This document shows, one piece after another, positions 15,080-23,157 of a stretch of DNA of 40,090 nucleotides (the first letter of the stretch is position 1; each line of letters begins with the position of its first letter). This DNA comes from Gemmatimonadota bacterium (GTDB lineage Bacteria; Gemmatimonadota; Gemmatimonadetes; Gemmatimonadales; GWC2-71-9). A program made the translations under genes and the position numbers. The notes below the pieces were generated by a model. The model saw nothing but the letters and a program-made list of their open reading frames with translations, was not told the origin of the DNA and ran no database searches. The stretch is from positions 1 through 40,090 of the forward strand of contig JAGGAG010000003.1 of NCBI GenBank assembly GCA_017889745.1, in the 5' to 3' direction.

Positions 15080-15328
15080 TCACGACAGTTGGATCTGCCC
15101 TCCGGCGAAGAGGAACTGCTCCATGCTCTTGAGAAGCATTTCCTTGGCCTTGGGATCCCGCACGTTGAGGCCGTAGTGATTGATCATCTGCTGCTGGGCC
15201 TTGATCCACTCCGCCCAGCAGGTGGCACAGATTTCCTGATAAAGCCGCCGTCCCAGTTCATTCTGGAAGGGCTGGAAGCTCATCTGGTCGCGGGTCTGGC
15301 CGCACCGGGTGCAGTTGATGTGAGGCAT
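15080..15328 (-). CDS. YggX-like Fe(II)-trafficking / oxidative damage protection protein with two CxxC pairs
   Basis: An 82-residue protein whose core FQNELGRRLYQEICATCW and AQQQMINHYGLNV, plus the tail EQFLFAGGQIQ, resembles YggX in order and length. YggX proteins protect iron-sulfur clusters and take part in iron handling. Unlike classical YggX, with one conserved Cys near residue 7, this one has C6/C9 and C34/C37 as two CxxC pairs, enough for a zinc or iron ribbon. The start MPHINC at 15328 gives the family length; longer ORF-track starts run into the upstream gap. TACTTT lies 6 nt before this ATG, again a leaderless layout. Similarity was judged by eye. Confidence 0.78.
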   Translation of the reverse strand: MPHINCTRCGQTRDQMSFQPFQNELGRRLYQEICATCWAEWIKAQQQMINHYGLNVRDPKAKEMLLKSMEQFLFAGGQIQLS

Positions 15329-15334
15329 GACGAA

Positions 15335-15340
15335 AAAGTA
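15335..15340 (-). promoter_or_regulatory. Candidate -10 box giving a leaderless start
   Basis: TACTTT lies 6 nt before the ATG at 15328, and TCGCCA (four of six matches to TTGACA) lies 17 bp upstream of it. No Shine-Dalgarno sequence is present before this start. Confidence 0.4.
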
Positions 15341-15387
15341 GCGTGCTCGTGCACTGGTGGCGAGGCGCCGCCGCTCCCATCGCATGA

Positions 15388-15690
15388 TCATGGGTAGAGC
15401 CTCCCTCGCGCTGACTCGGTACGCCCGAGCGCCCGCACGCCCGCGGCCGTACCCATCCCCGTGCCGACGCCGAAGACGATCGCGGTGCCAAGGGACACGA
15501 GCGGAAGGGCCGAAAGCGGCCACGCCAGCAGGAACGCCGCCGCGCCGGCCACCAGCGGGGCAAAGGGCGACCGCATCGCGTCCACGAAACGGAGCCGCCG
15601 CTGCACGAAGTTGCGTGCAAAGAAATAGCTGCCGATCGCCGATGCGGCGAAGATGAGCAGGGATGTGAGCGCCATGAGTTTGCCTACCAT
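15388..15690 (-). CDS. Small two-helix membrane protein, function unknown
   Basis: A 100-residue protein with an N-terminal hydrophobic segment (ALTSLLIFAASAIGSYFFA) and a second hydrophobic region (LVAGAAAFLLAWPLSALPLV continuing into a Gly/Ala-rich stretch). The linking sequence RNFVQRRLRFVDAMRSPF is basic and probably cytoplasmic. I do not recognise the family. ATG 15690 has GAGG about 8 nt upstream; ATG 15675 (MALTSLL) is an alternative start. It lies just upstream of the YggX-like gene on the same strand, with a 59-bp gap. Confidence 0.68.
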   Translation of the reverse strand: MVGKLMALTSLLIFAASAIGSYFFARNFVQRRLRFVDAMRSPFAPLVAGAAAFLLAWPLSALPLVSLGTAIVFGVGTGMGTAAGVRALGRTESARGRLYP

Positions 15691-15826
15691 TGAGAAACCT
15701 CAGTTGAGCCTGAATCGTACCGAACGCGTTTCAGTACGGAACAACCGTCCGGCGAGTTTCATGCGTATCGCTTTGGCGGCAACCCGGCCAGTATTCCGCA
15801 CCAGCCACGTCCGGAGACGCACGGCA

Positions 15827-16246
15827 ATGAGCAGCAAGCATCCGGTGGTCAGCATCCCCGACGTGGGCAGTATGGACCACGCGTGGGATGTCCTCGGTCC
15901 CTGGGAGGTCGATTTCGAGCTCCTGGAGCAGAATGACCGCGTACCCGGCGAACTGGCCTTCAACTCGTGGGACGAGGCGGAGTTGCGCCTGGACGAGGCC
16001 CGGGCGTCGGTGATGGGCGTGCCGGCGGTGGTGCGCCTCGAGCGCGACAGCGAGATCGAGCGAACGGATGCGGGCGGGGGGGCGCTGGAGTGGATGATGG
16101 GCGCGTCGGGCGCCCCGTGGTCCTTGCGCTGCGTCATGTGGCCCGGTGACCTCTACCTTCGCGTCGAGCACGCGGAGCATGACGAGGAACTCTTCCGGTT
16201 GCGGGCGCGCCGCACCCGCGAGTACTACGCCGCCAAGTATCCCTGA
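15827..16246 (+). CDS. Hypothetical protein (139 aa)
   Basis: I do not recognise this family. The product is acidic and soluble, without a signal peptide or membrane helix. Its features are a Trp-rich N-terminal part (MDHAWDVLGPWEVDFEL), a central VPAVVRLERDSEIERTD and a C-terminal EELFRLRARRTREYYAAKYP that should be helical. ATG 15827 is chosen because the sequence upstream in the ORF-track entry is basic and overlaps the leader of the divergent membrane protein; GGAG lies about 11 nt before it. It converges on fabH, separated by 7 bp. Confidence 0.65.
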   Translation: MSSKHPVVSIPDVGSMDHAWDVLGPWEVDFELLEQNDRVPGELAFNSWDEAELRLDEARASVMGVPAVVRLERDSEIERTDAGGGALEWMMGASGAPWSLRCVMWPGDLYLRVEHAEHDEELFRLRARRTREYYAAKYP

Positions 16247-16253
16247 GGTTCCG

Positions 16254-17249
16254 CTACCAGCGGAGCGCCACGCTTCCCCACATGAAGCCGGATCCGAACG
16301 CGGTGCCGACAACGAGGTCGCCGGCCTTGAGCCGGCCCGCGCGCGCGCACTCGTCGAGCGCGATCGGGATCGTCGCCGCGGTCGTGTTGCCGTAGGACAT
16401 GATGTTGTTGTAGACCTGGTCGTCACGCAGGCCGAGGGTCTTCTGGACCATCTCGGAGATGCGCAGGTTGGCCTGGTGCGGCACCAGGAGCGTGACGCCC
16501 TCCAGTGACTCCCCCACGCCGGTGAGCACGGCGCGCACCGACTCGGGCATGCGCACCACCGCGTGGCGGAACACCTCCTTGCCGTCCATGTGGAGCCAGT
16601 GGCGTCCCTGGGCCATCAGTACCGGGCTGATCCTCGGGTGATACATCGAGCCGGGGGCGTCGACCCAGAGCTTGTCGGCGAAAGCGCCGTCCGAGTGCAG
16701 GTCGAACCCCAGGATACCGCGGTCCTCGCCAGCGGACGGCCCGAGCACGACGGCGCCGGCCCCATCGGCGAAGATCACCGCCGTGGCACGGCCGGCCGTC
16801 GAGGCGTCCAGGCCGGTCGACTGCACCTCCTGGCCCACCACCAGCACATGCCGGAACAGGCCCCCCCTGATGTAGGCATCCGCTGTCGCGAGCGCATAGA
16901 TGAACCCGCTGCATTGGGCGCGCACGTCGAGGGCGGGAATCGGCCCCAGGCCGAGCCGGTGCTGCAGCAGCACGCCATTACCGGGAGCGAAGTGGTCCGG
17001 CGTCGACGTCGCCAGGACGATGGCATCGATGTCTCCATCGGCGAGGCCTGAGGCCGCGATGGCGCGCCGGCTGGCGCGCTCCGCCAGGTCAACGCCGGTC
17101 TCGCCCTCGCGCACCCAGTGCCGCTGGCGGATACCGGTGCGTTGCGTTATCCACTCGTCGGTGGTGTCCATGACGGCGGCCAGCTCGTCATTGGTGACGA
17201 TGCGATCGGGGACGGCCATGCCGGTGCCGAGGATGACGCTTCGTGTCAT
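16254..17249 (-). CDS. fabH: Beta-ketoacyl-ACP synthase III
   Basis: A 331-residue thiolase-fold enzyme that condenses acetyl-CoA or a branched acyl-CoA with malonyl-ACP to start type II fatty acid synthesis in the cytoplasm. The catalytic triad is visible: C113 in DVRAQCSGFIYAL, H258 in LLVPHQANLRI and N288 in IMSYGNTTAATIP. The N-terminal WITQRTGIRQRHWV is the CoA-binding region typical of FabH. Length is normal for the family. No other fab genes flank it here, so it is isolated from the main fatty acid cluster. Priming specificity (acetyl versus branched) cannot be read by eye. Confidence 0.96.
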   Translation of the reverse strand: MTRSVILGTGMAVPDRIVTNDELAAVMDTTDEWITQRTGIRQRHWVREGETGVDLAERASRRAIAASGLADGDIDAIVLATSTPDHFAPGNGVLLQHRLGLGPIPALDVRAQCSGFIYALATADAYIRGGLFRHVLVVGQEVQSTGLDASTAGRATAVIFADGAGAVVLGPSAGEDRGILGFDLHSDGAFADKLWVDAPGSMYHPRISPVLMAQGRHWLHMDGKEVFRHAVVRMPESVRAVLTGVGESLEGVTLLVPHQANLRISEMVQKTLGLRDDQVYNNIMSYGNTTAATIPIALDECARAGRLKAGDLVVGTAFGSGFMWGSVALRW

Positions 17250-17358
17250 GGGTTGCTGGAAGAGGGTGGCAGGAACTGCACGGGAAAGATGTTGCCCATC
17301 GGTGCACTGATTGGCAAGAGCGGGAGGCGAAGTGACGAATCACCGGGAGAGACAGGGC

Positions 17359-17580
17359 ATGCACGAGGAAGAACGGGACGACGAGGAGCAGGCCGACACG
17401 GAGCAGGAGCTGTCCTGTCCCTATTGCGGCGAGACCGTGGCGATCACCGTCGATCCAGCCGGCGGGGCGGAGCAGGAATACGTCGAGGACTGCCCGGTGT
17501 GCTGCCAGCCGTGGCAGGTGCACGTGGAGGTCGACGCCGACGGGCGGGTCCACGTATGGGCCGACGCCGCCGACGAATGA
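17359..17580 (+). CDS. CPXCG-motif cysteine-rich small protein
   Basis: A 73-residue acidic protein with two Cys pairs: CPYCGETVAITVDPAGG near the middle and DCPVCCQPWQVHV after it. This matches the CPXCG cysteine-rich family, presumed zinc ribbons of unknown function found in many proteobacteria and other diderms. The N-terminal 30 residues are almost all Glu, Asp and Gln. ATG 17359 is chosen to leave a compact protein; GTG 17332 in the same frame is possible. It lies between fabH, from which it is divergent, and the efflux operon, on which it converges. Confidence 0.75.
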   Translation: MHEEERDDEEQADTEQELSCPYCGETVAITVDPAGGAEQEYVEDCPVCCQPWQVHVEVDADGRVHVWADAADE

Positions 17581-17599
17581 CCGGGTGAGGTACCCGGTC
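17579..17599. terminator. Hairpin between convergent genes
   Basis: GACCGGGT and ACCCGGTC form an 8-bp perfect stem with a 5-nt loop that overlaps the stop codon of the CPXCG gene. It separates that gene from the oppositely oriented permease, so it may act as a bidirectional terminator, although no U-tract follows. The same two 8-nt arms occur in the hairpin at 34661-34682. Confidence 0.5.
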
Positions 17600-17613
17600 C
17601 CTGGCCGGGGTCA

Positions 17614-18825
17614 CTACTCGTAGCGCAGGGCCGTGATCGGGTCGAGCGACGCCGCCTTCCGCGCGGGCCAGATCCCGAAGAAGAGCCCGACTCCGGCGCT
17701 GAAGGCGAACGCCACGGCAATGGATGCGGGCGAGATCAGCGTGTTCCAGTGCATGAGCTTCGAGAGGGCGATGGCGGCACTGACGCCCAGGATGATGCCG
17801 ATGGTGCCGCCGCTGATGCACAGCACGAGCGCCTCGATGAGGAACTGGAGCAGGATGTTGAGCTTGGTGGCGCCGAGCGCCTTGCGCACGCCGATCTCCC
17901 GGGTGCGCTCGGTGACCGACACGAGCATGATGTTCATGATGCCGATGCCGCCCACGATGAGGCTCACGGCCGCGATCGAAGCCAGCAGGGCGGTGAACAC
18001 CTGCGTCGCGGCCTGCTGTGTCGCCAGGAACTCGCGCTGGTTCCGCACCATGAAGTCATTTTCCGCGCCGGGACGGATCTTGTGCTCCCGACGCAGCACC
18101 CGTTCCATGTCCACCATGCCCTGCTCCAGCGGCACGTTCTTGTCCACCTCGACGGTGATCGTCCGCAGCCGGTCGCTGCCGAAGACCCGGAAGCGCGCCG
18201 TCTGCAGCGGGATGAGGACCTGCTCGTCGGGGTTCTGGAAACCCTGCGAGCCCTTTTCGCTGAGCACGCCGATGATCTCGAACGGGATGCCGCGCACCAG
18301 CAGCGTCTGGCCGATCATCGCGGCGGGATTGGCCCCCAGCATCTCCGGGACCTGGGAGCCGAGCACGGCGTAGCGCTCCCGGCTCTCGTCGTCTCCCTGC
18401 GTGAACATCCGGCCGTACGGCACCGCGTAGTTGCGCACGGCGGCGTAATTGGCGGTCGAGCCCACCACGTTGACGTTGATGTTCTGGTTGCCGTACTTCA
18501 CCTGAAGCGACCGGGAGATCTCCGGCACCACGTTGGTGATCAGCTTCGCGTCGCGCTTGAGCGCTTCGGCGTCGTCCACCGTCAGGCTCACCCGCTGGTC
18601 GCTCGCCACGCCCCGCACGTTCATCTGCCCGGCGTACACGTTGAGCAGGTTCGCGCCGAGCGAATTGATGCGCTCCTCCACCGCCTTCTGCGCGCCGCTG
18701 CCCAGCGCCACCATGGTGATGACCGCGCCGACGCCGATCACGATGCCGAGCATCGTGAGCGCCGCCCGGAGCTTGTTGGCCCGGATGGACTGGAACGCGA
18801 CCGCAACCGTTTCGCCGAGCTGCAT
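17614..18825 (-). CDS. MacB-like ABC transporter permease
   Basis: A 403-residue permease of the MacB/FtsX type. It has an N-terminal amphipathic region and helix (AFQSIRANKLRAALTMLGIVIGVGAVITM). A large periplasmic domain spans about residues 50-275 and is followed by three C-terminal helices, the first including SIAAVSLIVGGIGIMNIML. The coupling segment VSVTERTREIGVRKALGA is characteristic. It should work with the ATPase encoded two genes upstream, the lipoprotein adaptor just upstream (2-bp gap) and the TolC protein of the same operon, in a mechanotransmission-type tripartite exporter. Substrates of such systems include macrolides, lipopeptides and signal molecules; none can be assigned here. 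It is the last gene of the seven-gene unit. Confidence 0.93.
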   Translation of the reverse strand: MQLGETVAVAFQSIRANKLRAALTMLGIVIGVGAVITMVALGSGAQKAVEERINSLGANLLNVYAGQMNVRGVASDQRVSLTVDDAEALKRDAKLITNVVPEISRSLQVKYGNQNINVNVVGSTANYAAVRNYAVPYGRMFTQGDDESRERYAVLGSQVPEMLGANPAAMIGQTLLVRGIPFEIIGVLSEKGSQGFQNPDEQVLIPLQTARFRVFGSDRLRTITVEVDKNVPLEQGMVDMERVLRREHKIRPGAENDFMVRNQREFLATQQAATQVFTALLASIAAVSLIVGGIGIMNIMLVSVTERTREIGVRKALGATKLNILLQFLIEALVLCISGGTIGIILGVSAAIALSKLMHWNTLISPASIAVAFAFSAGVGLFFGIWPARKAASLDPITALRYE

Positions 18826-18827
18826 GG

Positions 18828-20369
18828 CTACCGTCCTGCCGGCGCCGACGGCCGCGCGGTGGTGCCACTCGCCGACGGCGTGGTGGATTGCCGCATGCCC
18901 GGCATGCCGCCGCCCGTCATGGTCTGGATCCGGTTCTTGAACTCCTGCTGCGAGTTGATGAGGCTCGCGCTCGGCAGCACGAGCACCGAGTCACCGGCCG
19001 TGAGCCCCGAGATCACTTCGCTGTAGTCGAGATCGGTGAGCCCCGTGCGCACGTTCGCCGCCTTAGGGCCTTCCGACGTGGCCAGGAACACCACGTAGTT
19101 GCCGCCGAACTGGTAGTCGCTGCCCTGCGGCCGGGGGCGCCCACCGCCGGCCCCGCCGCCGTTGAGCGCCCGCATCTTCTGGAGCAGCGCGCGCTCCTCC
19201 GGCGTGGGCTGCTCGCCGTTCCTGAACTTGGCGAAGATGGCGCGCATCTGCGCCTCGGTGACGCCCTCCGGGAGCTTCACCACCCGGCCATCGGGCGTGG
19301 TCATCGTATTGCCCGCCGTCTTGCCGGCTGCCGCCGCGGGCGGCGCACCGCTCCCGGCACCCATCGAGACCTGGCGTGACGCCGCCGTGTCGCCCTGCGG
19401 CGGCGCCGGCTGGGCCCCGGCCAGCTGCGCGTTCACCTGCTCCATGGTGAGGCCCAGCACGCCGGCCGCCGATGCGACGTCCTTCTGGGTGCGCAGGGCG
19501 GAGTTCGGCACCGCGAGCACGCTGTCGCGCCGGCCCACATGGATCTCCACCTCGGAGTTCATGCCGGGGCGCAGCAGCCCCTCGCGGTTGTCGATGCGCA
19601 CGAGGACCGGGAACATGGTCACGTTCTGCTGCACCTCGGCCAGCGGCTCGATCTTGAGCACTTCGCCCTGGAACGGCCGGTTCGGATAGGCATCCACCGT
19701 CACCGTCGTAGCCTGCCCCGCCTTGACCTTGCCGATGTCCGTCTCGTCCACCAGCGTGCGCACCTGCACGAGGTTGAGGTCGGCCATCTTCATCAATACG
19801 GTGCCGCCGCCGGCGTTGAACGTGGCCGAGGCCACCACCTGCCCGCGCTCAACGCCCTTCTGGATGATGACGCCGGTGATCGGCGCCCGCACGTCGGTGT
19901 CCTCCAGCGCGATCTGGTTGTTCTCCACGTCAATCCGCGCCCGCACCACGGCGGCGCTGGCACTGGCGTAGTTGAGCTGGGCCGTCTCGTACTCCTGCTG
20001 CGTGATCGTCTGCGCATCGCGCAGCGTCTTCGACCGGTCCAGCTGGGTCCGGGCGTTGTCCAGCTGAGCCTGCGCCAGCGTGAGCTGGGCCTTGGACTGG
20101 TCGACCGCATTCTTCGCCTGGCGAGGATCGATGCGAATGATGAGCGTACCCCGCTTCACCAGCTGGCCCGTCTCGGCCAGGATCTGCAGCACCTCACCCG
20201 AGGCGCGGGTCTTCACCTCGACCGTCGTGTCCGGCTGGATCGCGCCCGAGGCCTGCGCCGAGACGACGATGTCGCGCTTCTCCACCGCCAGCGCCTGGTA
20301 AACCGGCTTCGGCACCGGCTTGGAACAGGCGGCTGCCAGGAGCACGACGGACAGGAAACGGATACGCAT
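18828..20369 (-). CDS. MacA/HlyD-family periplasmic adaptor lipoprotein with a long inserted linker
   Basis: A 513-residue adaptor, longer than the usual 370-400. The N-terminus [17 protein letters not shown] has a lipobox (LAAAC), so it is probably a lipoprotein. The lipoyl/barrel-sandwich halves (VKTRASGEVLQILAETGQLV and VRAPITGVIIQKGVERGQVV) flank a coiled-coil hairpin (residues about 95-155). A beta-barrel follows (LVQVRTLVDETDIGKVKAGQ). Residues about 315-420 are an insertion rich in Ala, Gly, Pro and Gln, with an embedded charged segment (TEAQMRAIFAKFRNGEQPTP). It is followed by a membrane-proximal domain and a disordered tail. The start overlaps the ATPase stop as TGATG. It connects the permease to TolC. 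Confidence 0.93.
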   Translation of the reverse strand: MRIRFLSVVLLAAACSKPVPKPVYQALAVEKRDIVVSAQASGAIQPDTTVEVKTRASGEVLQILAETGQLVKRGTLIIRIDPRQAKNAVDQSKAQLTLAQAQLDNARTQLDRSKTLRDAQTITQQEYETAQLNYASASAAVVRARIDVENNQIALEDTDVRAPITGVIIQKGVERGQVVASATFNAGGGTVLMKMADLNLVQVRTLVDETDIGKVKAGQATTVTVDAYPNRPFQGEVLKIEPLAEVQQNVTMFPVLVRIDNREGLLRPGMNSEVEIHVGRRDSVLAVPNSALRTQKDVASAAGVLGLTMEQVNAQLAGAQPAPPQGDTAASRQVSMGAGSGAPPAAAAGKTAGNTMTTPDGRVVKLPEGVTEAQMRAIFAKFRNGEQPTPEERALLQKMRALNGGGAGGGRPRPQGSDYQFGGNYVVFLATSEGPKAANVRTGLTDLDYSEVISGLTAGDSVLVLPSASLINSQQEFKNRIQTMTGGGMPGMRQSTTPSASGTTARPSAPAGR

Positions 20370-21124
20370 CAGGTGGTCCTCTCGGTCAGAAAGTCACGCT
20401 CGACGCGCCCATCCTTCAGGTGGACCTGGCGCTTCGCGTGCACGGCGATGTCACGTTCGTGTGTCACCAGGACGACGGTCTGGCCCCCTGCGTGGAGCTC
20501 GTGGAACAGGGCCATGATCTCCTCGCTCGTCGTCGAGTCGAGGTTGCCGGTCGGCTCGTCGGCCAGCAGGATGCTCGGCTGGTTCACGAGAGCTCGCGCG
20601 ATGGCAACGCGCTGGCGCTGGCCGCCGGACAGCTCGTTCGGGCGGTGGTGCATGCGGTCGCCGAGCTGCACGCGGCGCAGCGCCTCGGACGCGAGTTCCT
20701 TGCGCTGCTTCGAGGGCTTGCCGGCATACACGAGCGGCAGCTCCACGTTGTGCAGCGCAGTAGCGCGCGGCAGCAGGTTGAACGTCTGGAACACGAAGCC
20801 GATCTCGCGGTTCCGGATGCGCGCCAGCTCGTCGTCGCCCAGCTCCGAGACCCGGAACCCGTTGAGCCAGTACTCGCCCGCCGACGGCGTGTCGAGGCAG
20901 CCGATCATGTTCATCAGCGTCGACTTGCCCGAGCCCGAGGGACCCATGATGGCCACATACTCGTTGCGGCGGATGTCGAGGTTCACCCCCCGGAGCGCGC
21001 GCACCGTCTCGGTGCCCATTTCGTACTCGCGCTCGAGGTTCCGAATGACGATCACGGCATCGGCCGGGGTATCCGCCGGCAACTGCGCCATCCGCTCGGC
21101 GGTGTCGAGCAGGTGCTTGCTCAT
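20369..21124 (-). CDS. MacB/LolD-type ABC transporter ATP-binding protein
   Basis: A 251-residue nucleotide-binding subunit. Walker A is GPSGSGKST, the signature [15 protein letters not shown], Walker [14 protein letters not shown] and the H-loop VLVTHERD; the Q-loop region [11 protein letters not shown] is of the MacB/LolD type. It is a stand-alone ATPase, unlike E. coli MacB where ATPase and permease are fused. A 23-residue N-terminal extension ([19 protein letters not shown]) precedes the domain. Its start overlaps the tolC-family gene by ATGA and its stop overlaps the adaptor start, so expression of the three is probably coupled. Confidence 0.96.
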   Translation of the reverse strand: MSKHLLDTAERMAQLPADTPADAVIVIRNLEREYEMGTETVRALRGVNLDIRRNEYVAIMGPSGSGKSTLMNMIGCLDTPSAGEYWLNGFRVSELGDDELARIRNREIGFVFQTFNLLPRATALHNVELPLVYAGKPSKQRKELASEALRRVQLGDRMHHRPNELSGGQRQRVAIARALVNQPSILLADEPTGNLDSTTSEEIMALFHELHAGGQTVVLVTHERDIAVHAKRQVHLKDGRVERDFLTERTT

Positions 21125-22449
21125 AGCGGCCTCCCCACGATGGCTTCGATCTGGGCCAGCGCCTGCAGGTACCCGAACCGGGCGTTCACGACCTCCAGCT
21201 CGGCCTGGGTGAGACTCTCCTGCGACACGAGGAGGTCGACGATCGTCGCGACGCCCAGGCGATACCGCTCGGCCACCACCCGCAGGTCCTCCCGCGAAGC
21301 CTGCAGGCTCTGCTGCGAGATCTCGATCTGCAGCCGCGCCGCCTCCAGCTGTGCAAACTGGCCCAACATCAGCGACTGGACCTGGTGCTCGGCGTCGGCG
21401 GCGTTCGCCTCGGCCACCTGCAGGTTGCTGAGCTGCAGGTCGACGTTCCGCTCCCGCGTGAACCGGTTGAAGATCGCCCAGTTGAGGCTCAGGCTGGCCT
21501 GCCGCTGGTTCTGGAGGCCGAAGTTATTGGCGTTGTTCCCGTTGTAGGTCCAGCTGCCGCCCAGGGCCAGCTGCGGCCAGTAGGTGGACTTGGACGCCTT
21601 GTACTGCGCCCGGGCCTGTTCCAGGCTTGCGGCGCTGCTCTGCACCGAGGGCGACCGGCGCATTGCCTCGTCGAGGAGTACCGTCGTGTCGATGACGGCC
21701 ACCGGGTGATAGAAGGCCGAATCGTCCGCCGCGCGCACCCGTCCGTTGTACCCGATGAGGCGCGCGAGTGCCGCCTCGGCCGCGATCAGGTCTGCCTGCG
21801 CCTGTGACAGCGCCACGCGGGTATTGCCCACCGTGACCACGGACCGGAGTGAATCCGAGCGCGTCGCGGTGCCGGCATGCAAGCGTACCACCGCCGCCCT
21901 GAGCTGCTCGTCGGCGCGTTTGACGCTCTGCTCCCGCACCGACACGATCTCGCGCCCCGCCAGGGCCGTGAAGAACTGGATCGTCGTGTTGAAGCGTTGC
22001 TGGTAGCTGGCGTTCGCGAAGCTGGCCTCCGCCGCCGTGACGCCGGCCTTCGCGGCCTTGCTGTCGTTGCCGCGGCGGAACCCGGTGAACACATCCCAGC
22101 TCGTGCTGAGACCGAGGTTCACGGTCTGGGTCTCCGTGTTCGCCCCGATGAACTGGCCGGTGTTGGGGTCGACGCGCCCCGTACCCTCGGCATAGAAATA
22201 GCCGGCGCTCGAGTTCGCGTTCAGGTTCGGGAGCCAGTTGCCGACCGTCACCTTCTTCTGCGCTTCGGCATTCCGGATCGCCGCCTGGGCCTGCACCACC
22301 GAGGGCTGCACCCGGTTGGCGAGCGCGATCGCCTCCTCCAGGGTCACCTCGGGGACGGTGCCGGGCGTCACCAGCGTCGCATTGGGCTGCTGCGCATGCA
22401 GCAGCCCGGGCACCAGCGCCAGCAGCAGCCCGAGCCTGTTATGGGCCAT
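21121..22449 (-). CDS. TolC-family outer membrane efflux protein
   Basis: A 442-residue outer membrane channel protein with signal peptide ([21 protein letters not shown]). Two repeats of the outer-membrane efflux family are visible: [20 protein letters not shown] with [20 protein letters not shown], and [20 protein letters not shown] with [15 protein letters not shown]. Long coiled-coil helices follow each. ATG 22449 is preferred over the GTG at 22455 because GCAGGA lies 7-8 nt upstream and the signal peptide starts cleanly. It overlaps the LTxxQ gene by 11 bp. It forms the exit duct for the MacAB-like exporter in the same operon. Confidence 0.94.
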   Translation of the reverse strand: MAHNRLGLLLALVPGLLHAQQPNATLVTPGTVPEVTLEEAIALANRVQPSVVQAQAAIRNAEAQKKVTVGNWLPNLNANSSAGYFYAEGTGRVDPNTGQFIGANTETQTVNLGLSTSWDVFTGFRRGNDSKAAKAGVTAAEASFANASYQQRFNTTIQFFTALAGREIVSVREQSVKRADEQLRAAVVRLHAGTATRSDSLRSVVTVGNTRVALSQAQADLIAAEAALARLIGYNGRVRAADDSAFYHPVAVIDTTVLLDEAMRRSPSVQSSAASLEQARAQYKASKSTYWPQLALGGSWTYNGNNANNFGLQNQRQASLSLNWAIFNRFTRERNVDLQLSNLQVAEANAADAEHQVQSLMLGQFAQLEAARLQIEISQQSLQASREDLRVVAERYRLGVATIVDLLVSQESLTQAELEVVNARFGYLQALAQIEAIVGRPL

Positions 22450-22825
22450 TCGCACGTCCTGCCTTCCGTTCCCGCTCGTGCTTCTGCCGCATCTCGTCGT
22501 ATTCCTTCTGCTGCCGTGGGTCGAGGAAGCGCGCGATCTCCGAGCGCATCGCGGTCCGCACCGTGTCGAGCCGGGGCCGGATCTCGCTCATGAGCGAGTC
22601 CATCGCCGGGGTGTAGCGGTCGAGGACCGCCTTTACACTGTCCTGCTGCACGGGCGTCAGGGCGAGGTTGCGCGTGAGGTGATCGAGGTACCACGCCGAG
22701 CGCCCTTTTCCGGGCGGCGACGCGGGGGGGTGCGTGGCGTACGCCATCAGCGCCGCCCCCGCCGCGGCGCCGAGCACGAACGTGGCGAGCAGCAGGGCGG
22801 CCGCGCGCCGGGTCGATGAGATCAT
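22439..22825 (-). CDS. Periplasmic LTxxQ (Spy/CpxP/ZraP-like) sensor or chaperone protein
   Basis: A 128-residue membrane-anchored or exported protein. One N-terminal hydrophobic helix (AAALLLATFVLGAAAGAALMAY) is followed by an all-helical domain. Two LTxxQ-type motifs are visible, LALTPVQQDSVKAVL and FLDPRQQKEYDEM, as in Spy, CpxP and CnrR/ZraP proteins that bind unfolded proteins or metals in the periplasm. ATG 22825 overlaps the stop of the preceding gene (ATGA), and the longer ORF-track start is unlikely. Located between a sigma/anti-sigma pair and an efflux system, it may report envelope state to the anti-sigma protein; that role is inferred. Confidence 0.82.
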   Translation of the reverse strand: MISSTRRAAALLLATFVLGAAAGAALMAYATHPPASPPGKGRSAWYLDHLTRNLALTPVQQDSVKAVLDRYTPAMDSLMSEIRPRLDTVRTAMRSEIARFLDPRQQKEYDEMRQKHERERKAGRANGP

Positions 22826-23157
22826 CGGGCCTCCAGCAGGCCGGCAAGCAGGATCTCCTGCGCCGGAACCGAATCGGACACGAGCAACTCGGCCACCGTG
22901 GCGGTGCCTGCGGCACCAGCCTTCGCTTCCTGGTACCACAAGGCCGCGACACCCAGCAGCACGATCGCGGCGGCCGCCGCGATATTCGGGCGCAACCAGC
23001 CGGCGAGCACGTCGAACGTGCGCTCCTGGCGAGTGAGCGCCACCGACGCGCGCACGCGCGCCAGGAAGCCTGCCTGGTCGGCGCCGGTCAGCGTCTCCCG
23101 CAGCAGGGCACCCAGCGCGGGGTCGCGCTCAGGGTCGAATGGGTTGATTCCGCTCAT
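22822..23157 (-). CDS. Single-pass membrane protein, candidate anti-sigma factor
   Basis: A 111-residue protein with about 57 cytoplasmic residues, one membrane helix at about 58-76 (NIAAAAAIVLLGVAALWYQ) and about 35 periplasmic residues. The N-terminal part (NPFDPERDPALGALLRETL, then FLARVRASVALTRQERTFDVL) has no zinc-binding H-x3-C-x2-C motif, so it is not a ZAS protein. Anti-sigma function is inferred from its position: it overlaps the ECF gene by ATGA and is followed by a periplasmic LTxxQ protein. I do not recognise its domain. Confidence 0.72.
   Translation of the reverse strand: MSGINPFDPERDPALGALLRETLTGADQAGFLARVRASVALTRQERTFDVLAGWLRPNIAAAAAIVLLGVAALWYQEAKAGAAGTATVAELLVSDSVPAQEILLAGLLEAR

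Noticed and set aside
13367-15397. A 676-codon plus-strand ORF opposite the prephenate dehydratase-DAHP synthase gene
   Set aside because: It is a shadow frame in GC-rich DNA: its translation is Arg/His/Gly-rich with no recognisable motif, and it runs across the attenuator and into the YggX-like gene.
19539-21212. A 557-codon plus-strand ORF opposite the adaptor and ATPase genes
   Set aside because: It is antisense to two well-supported genes; the translation is compositionally biased without motifs.
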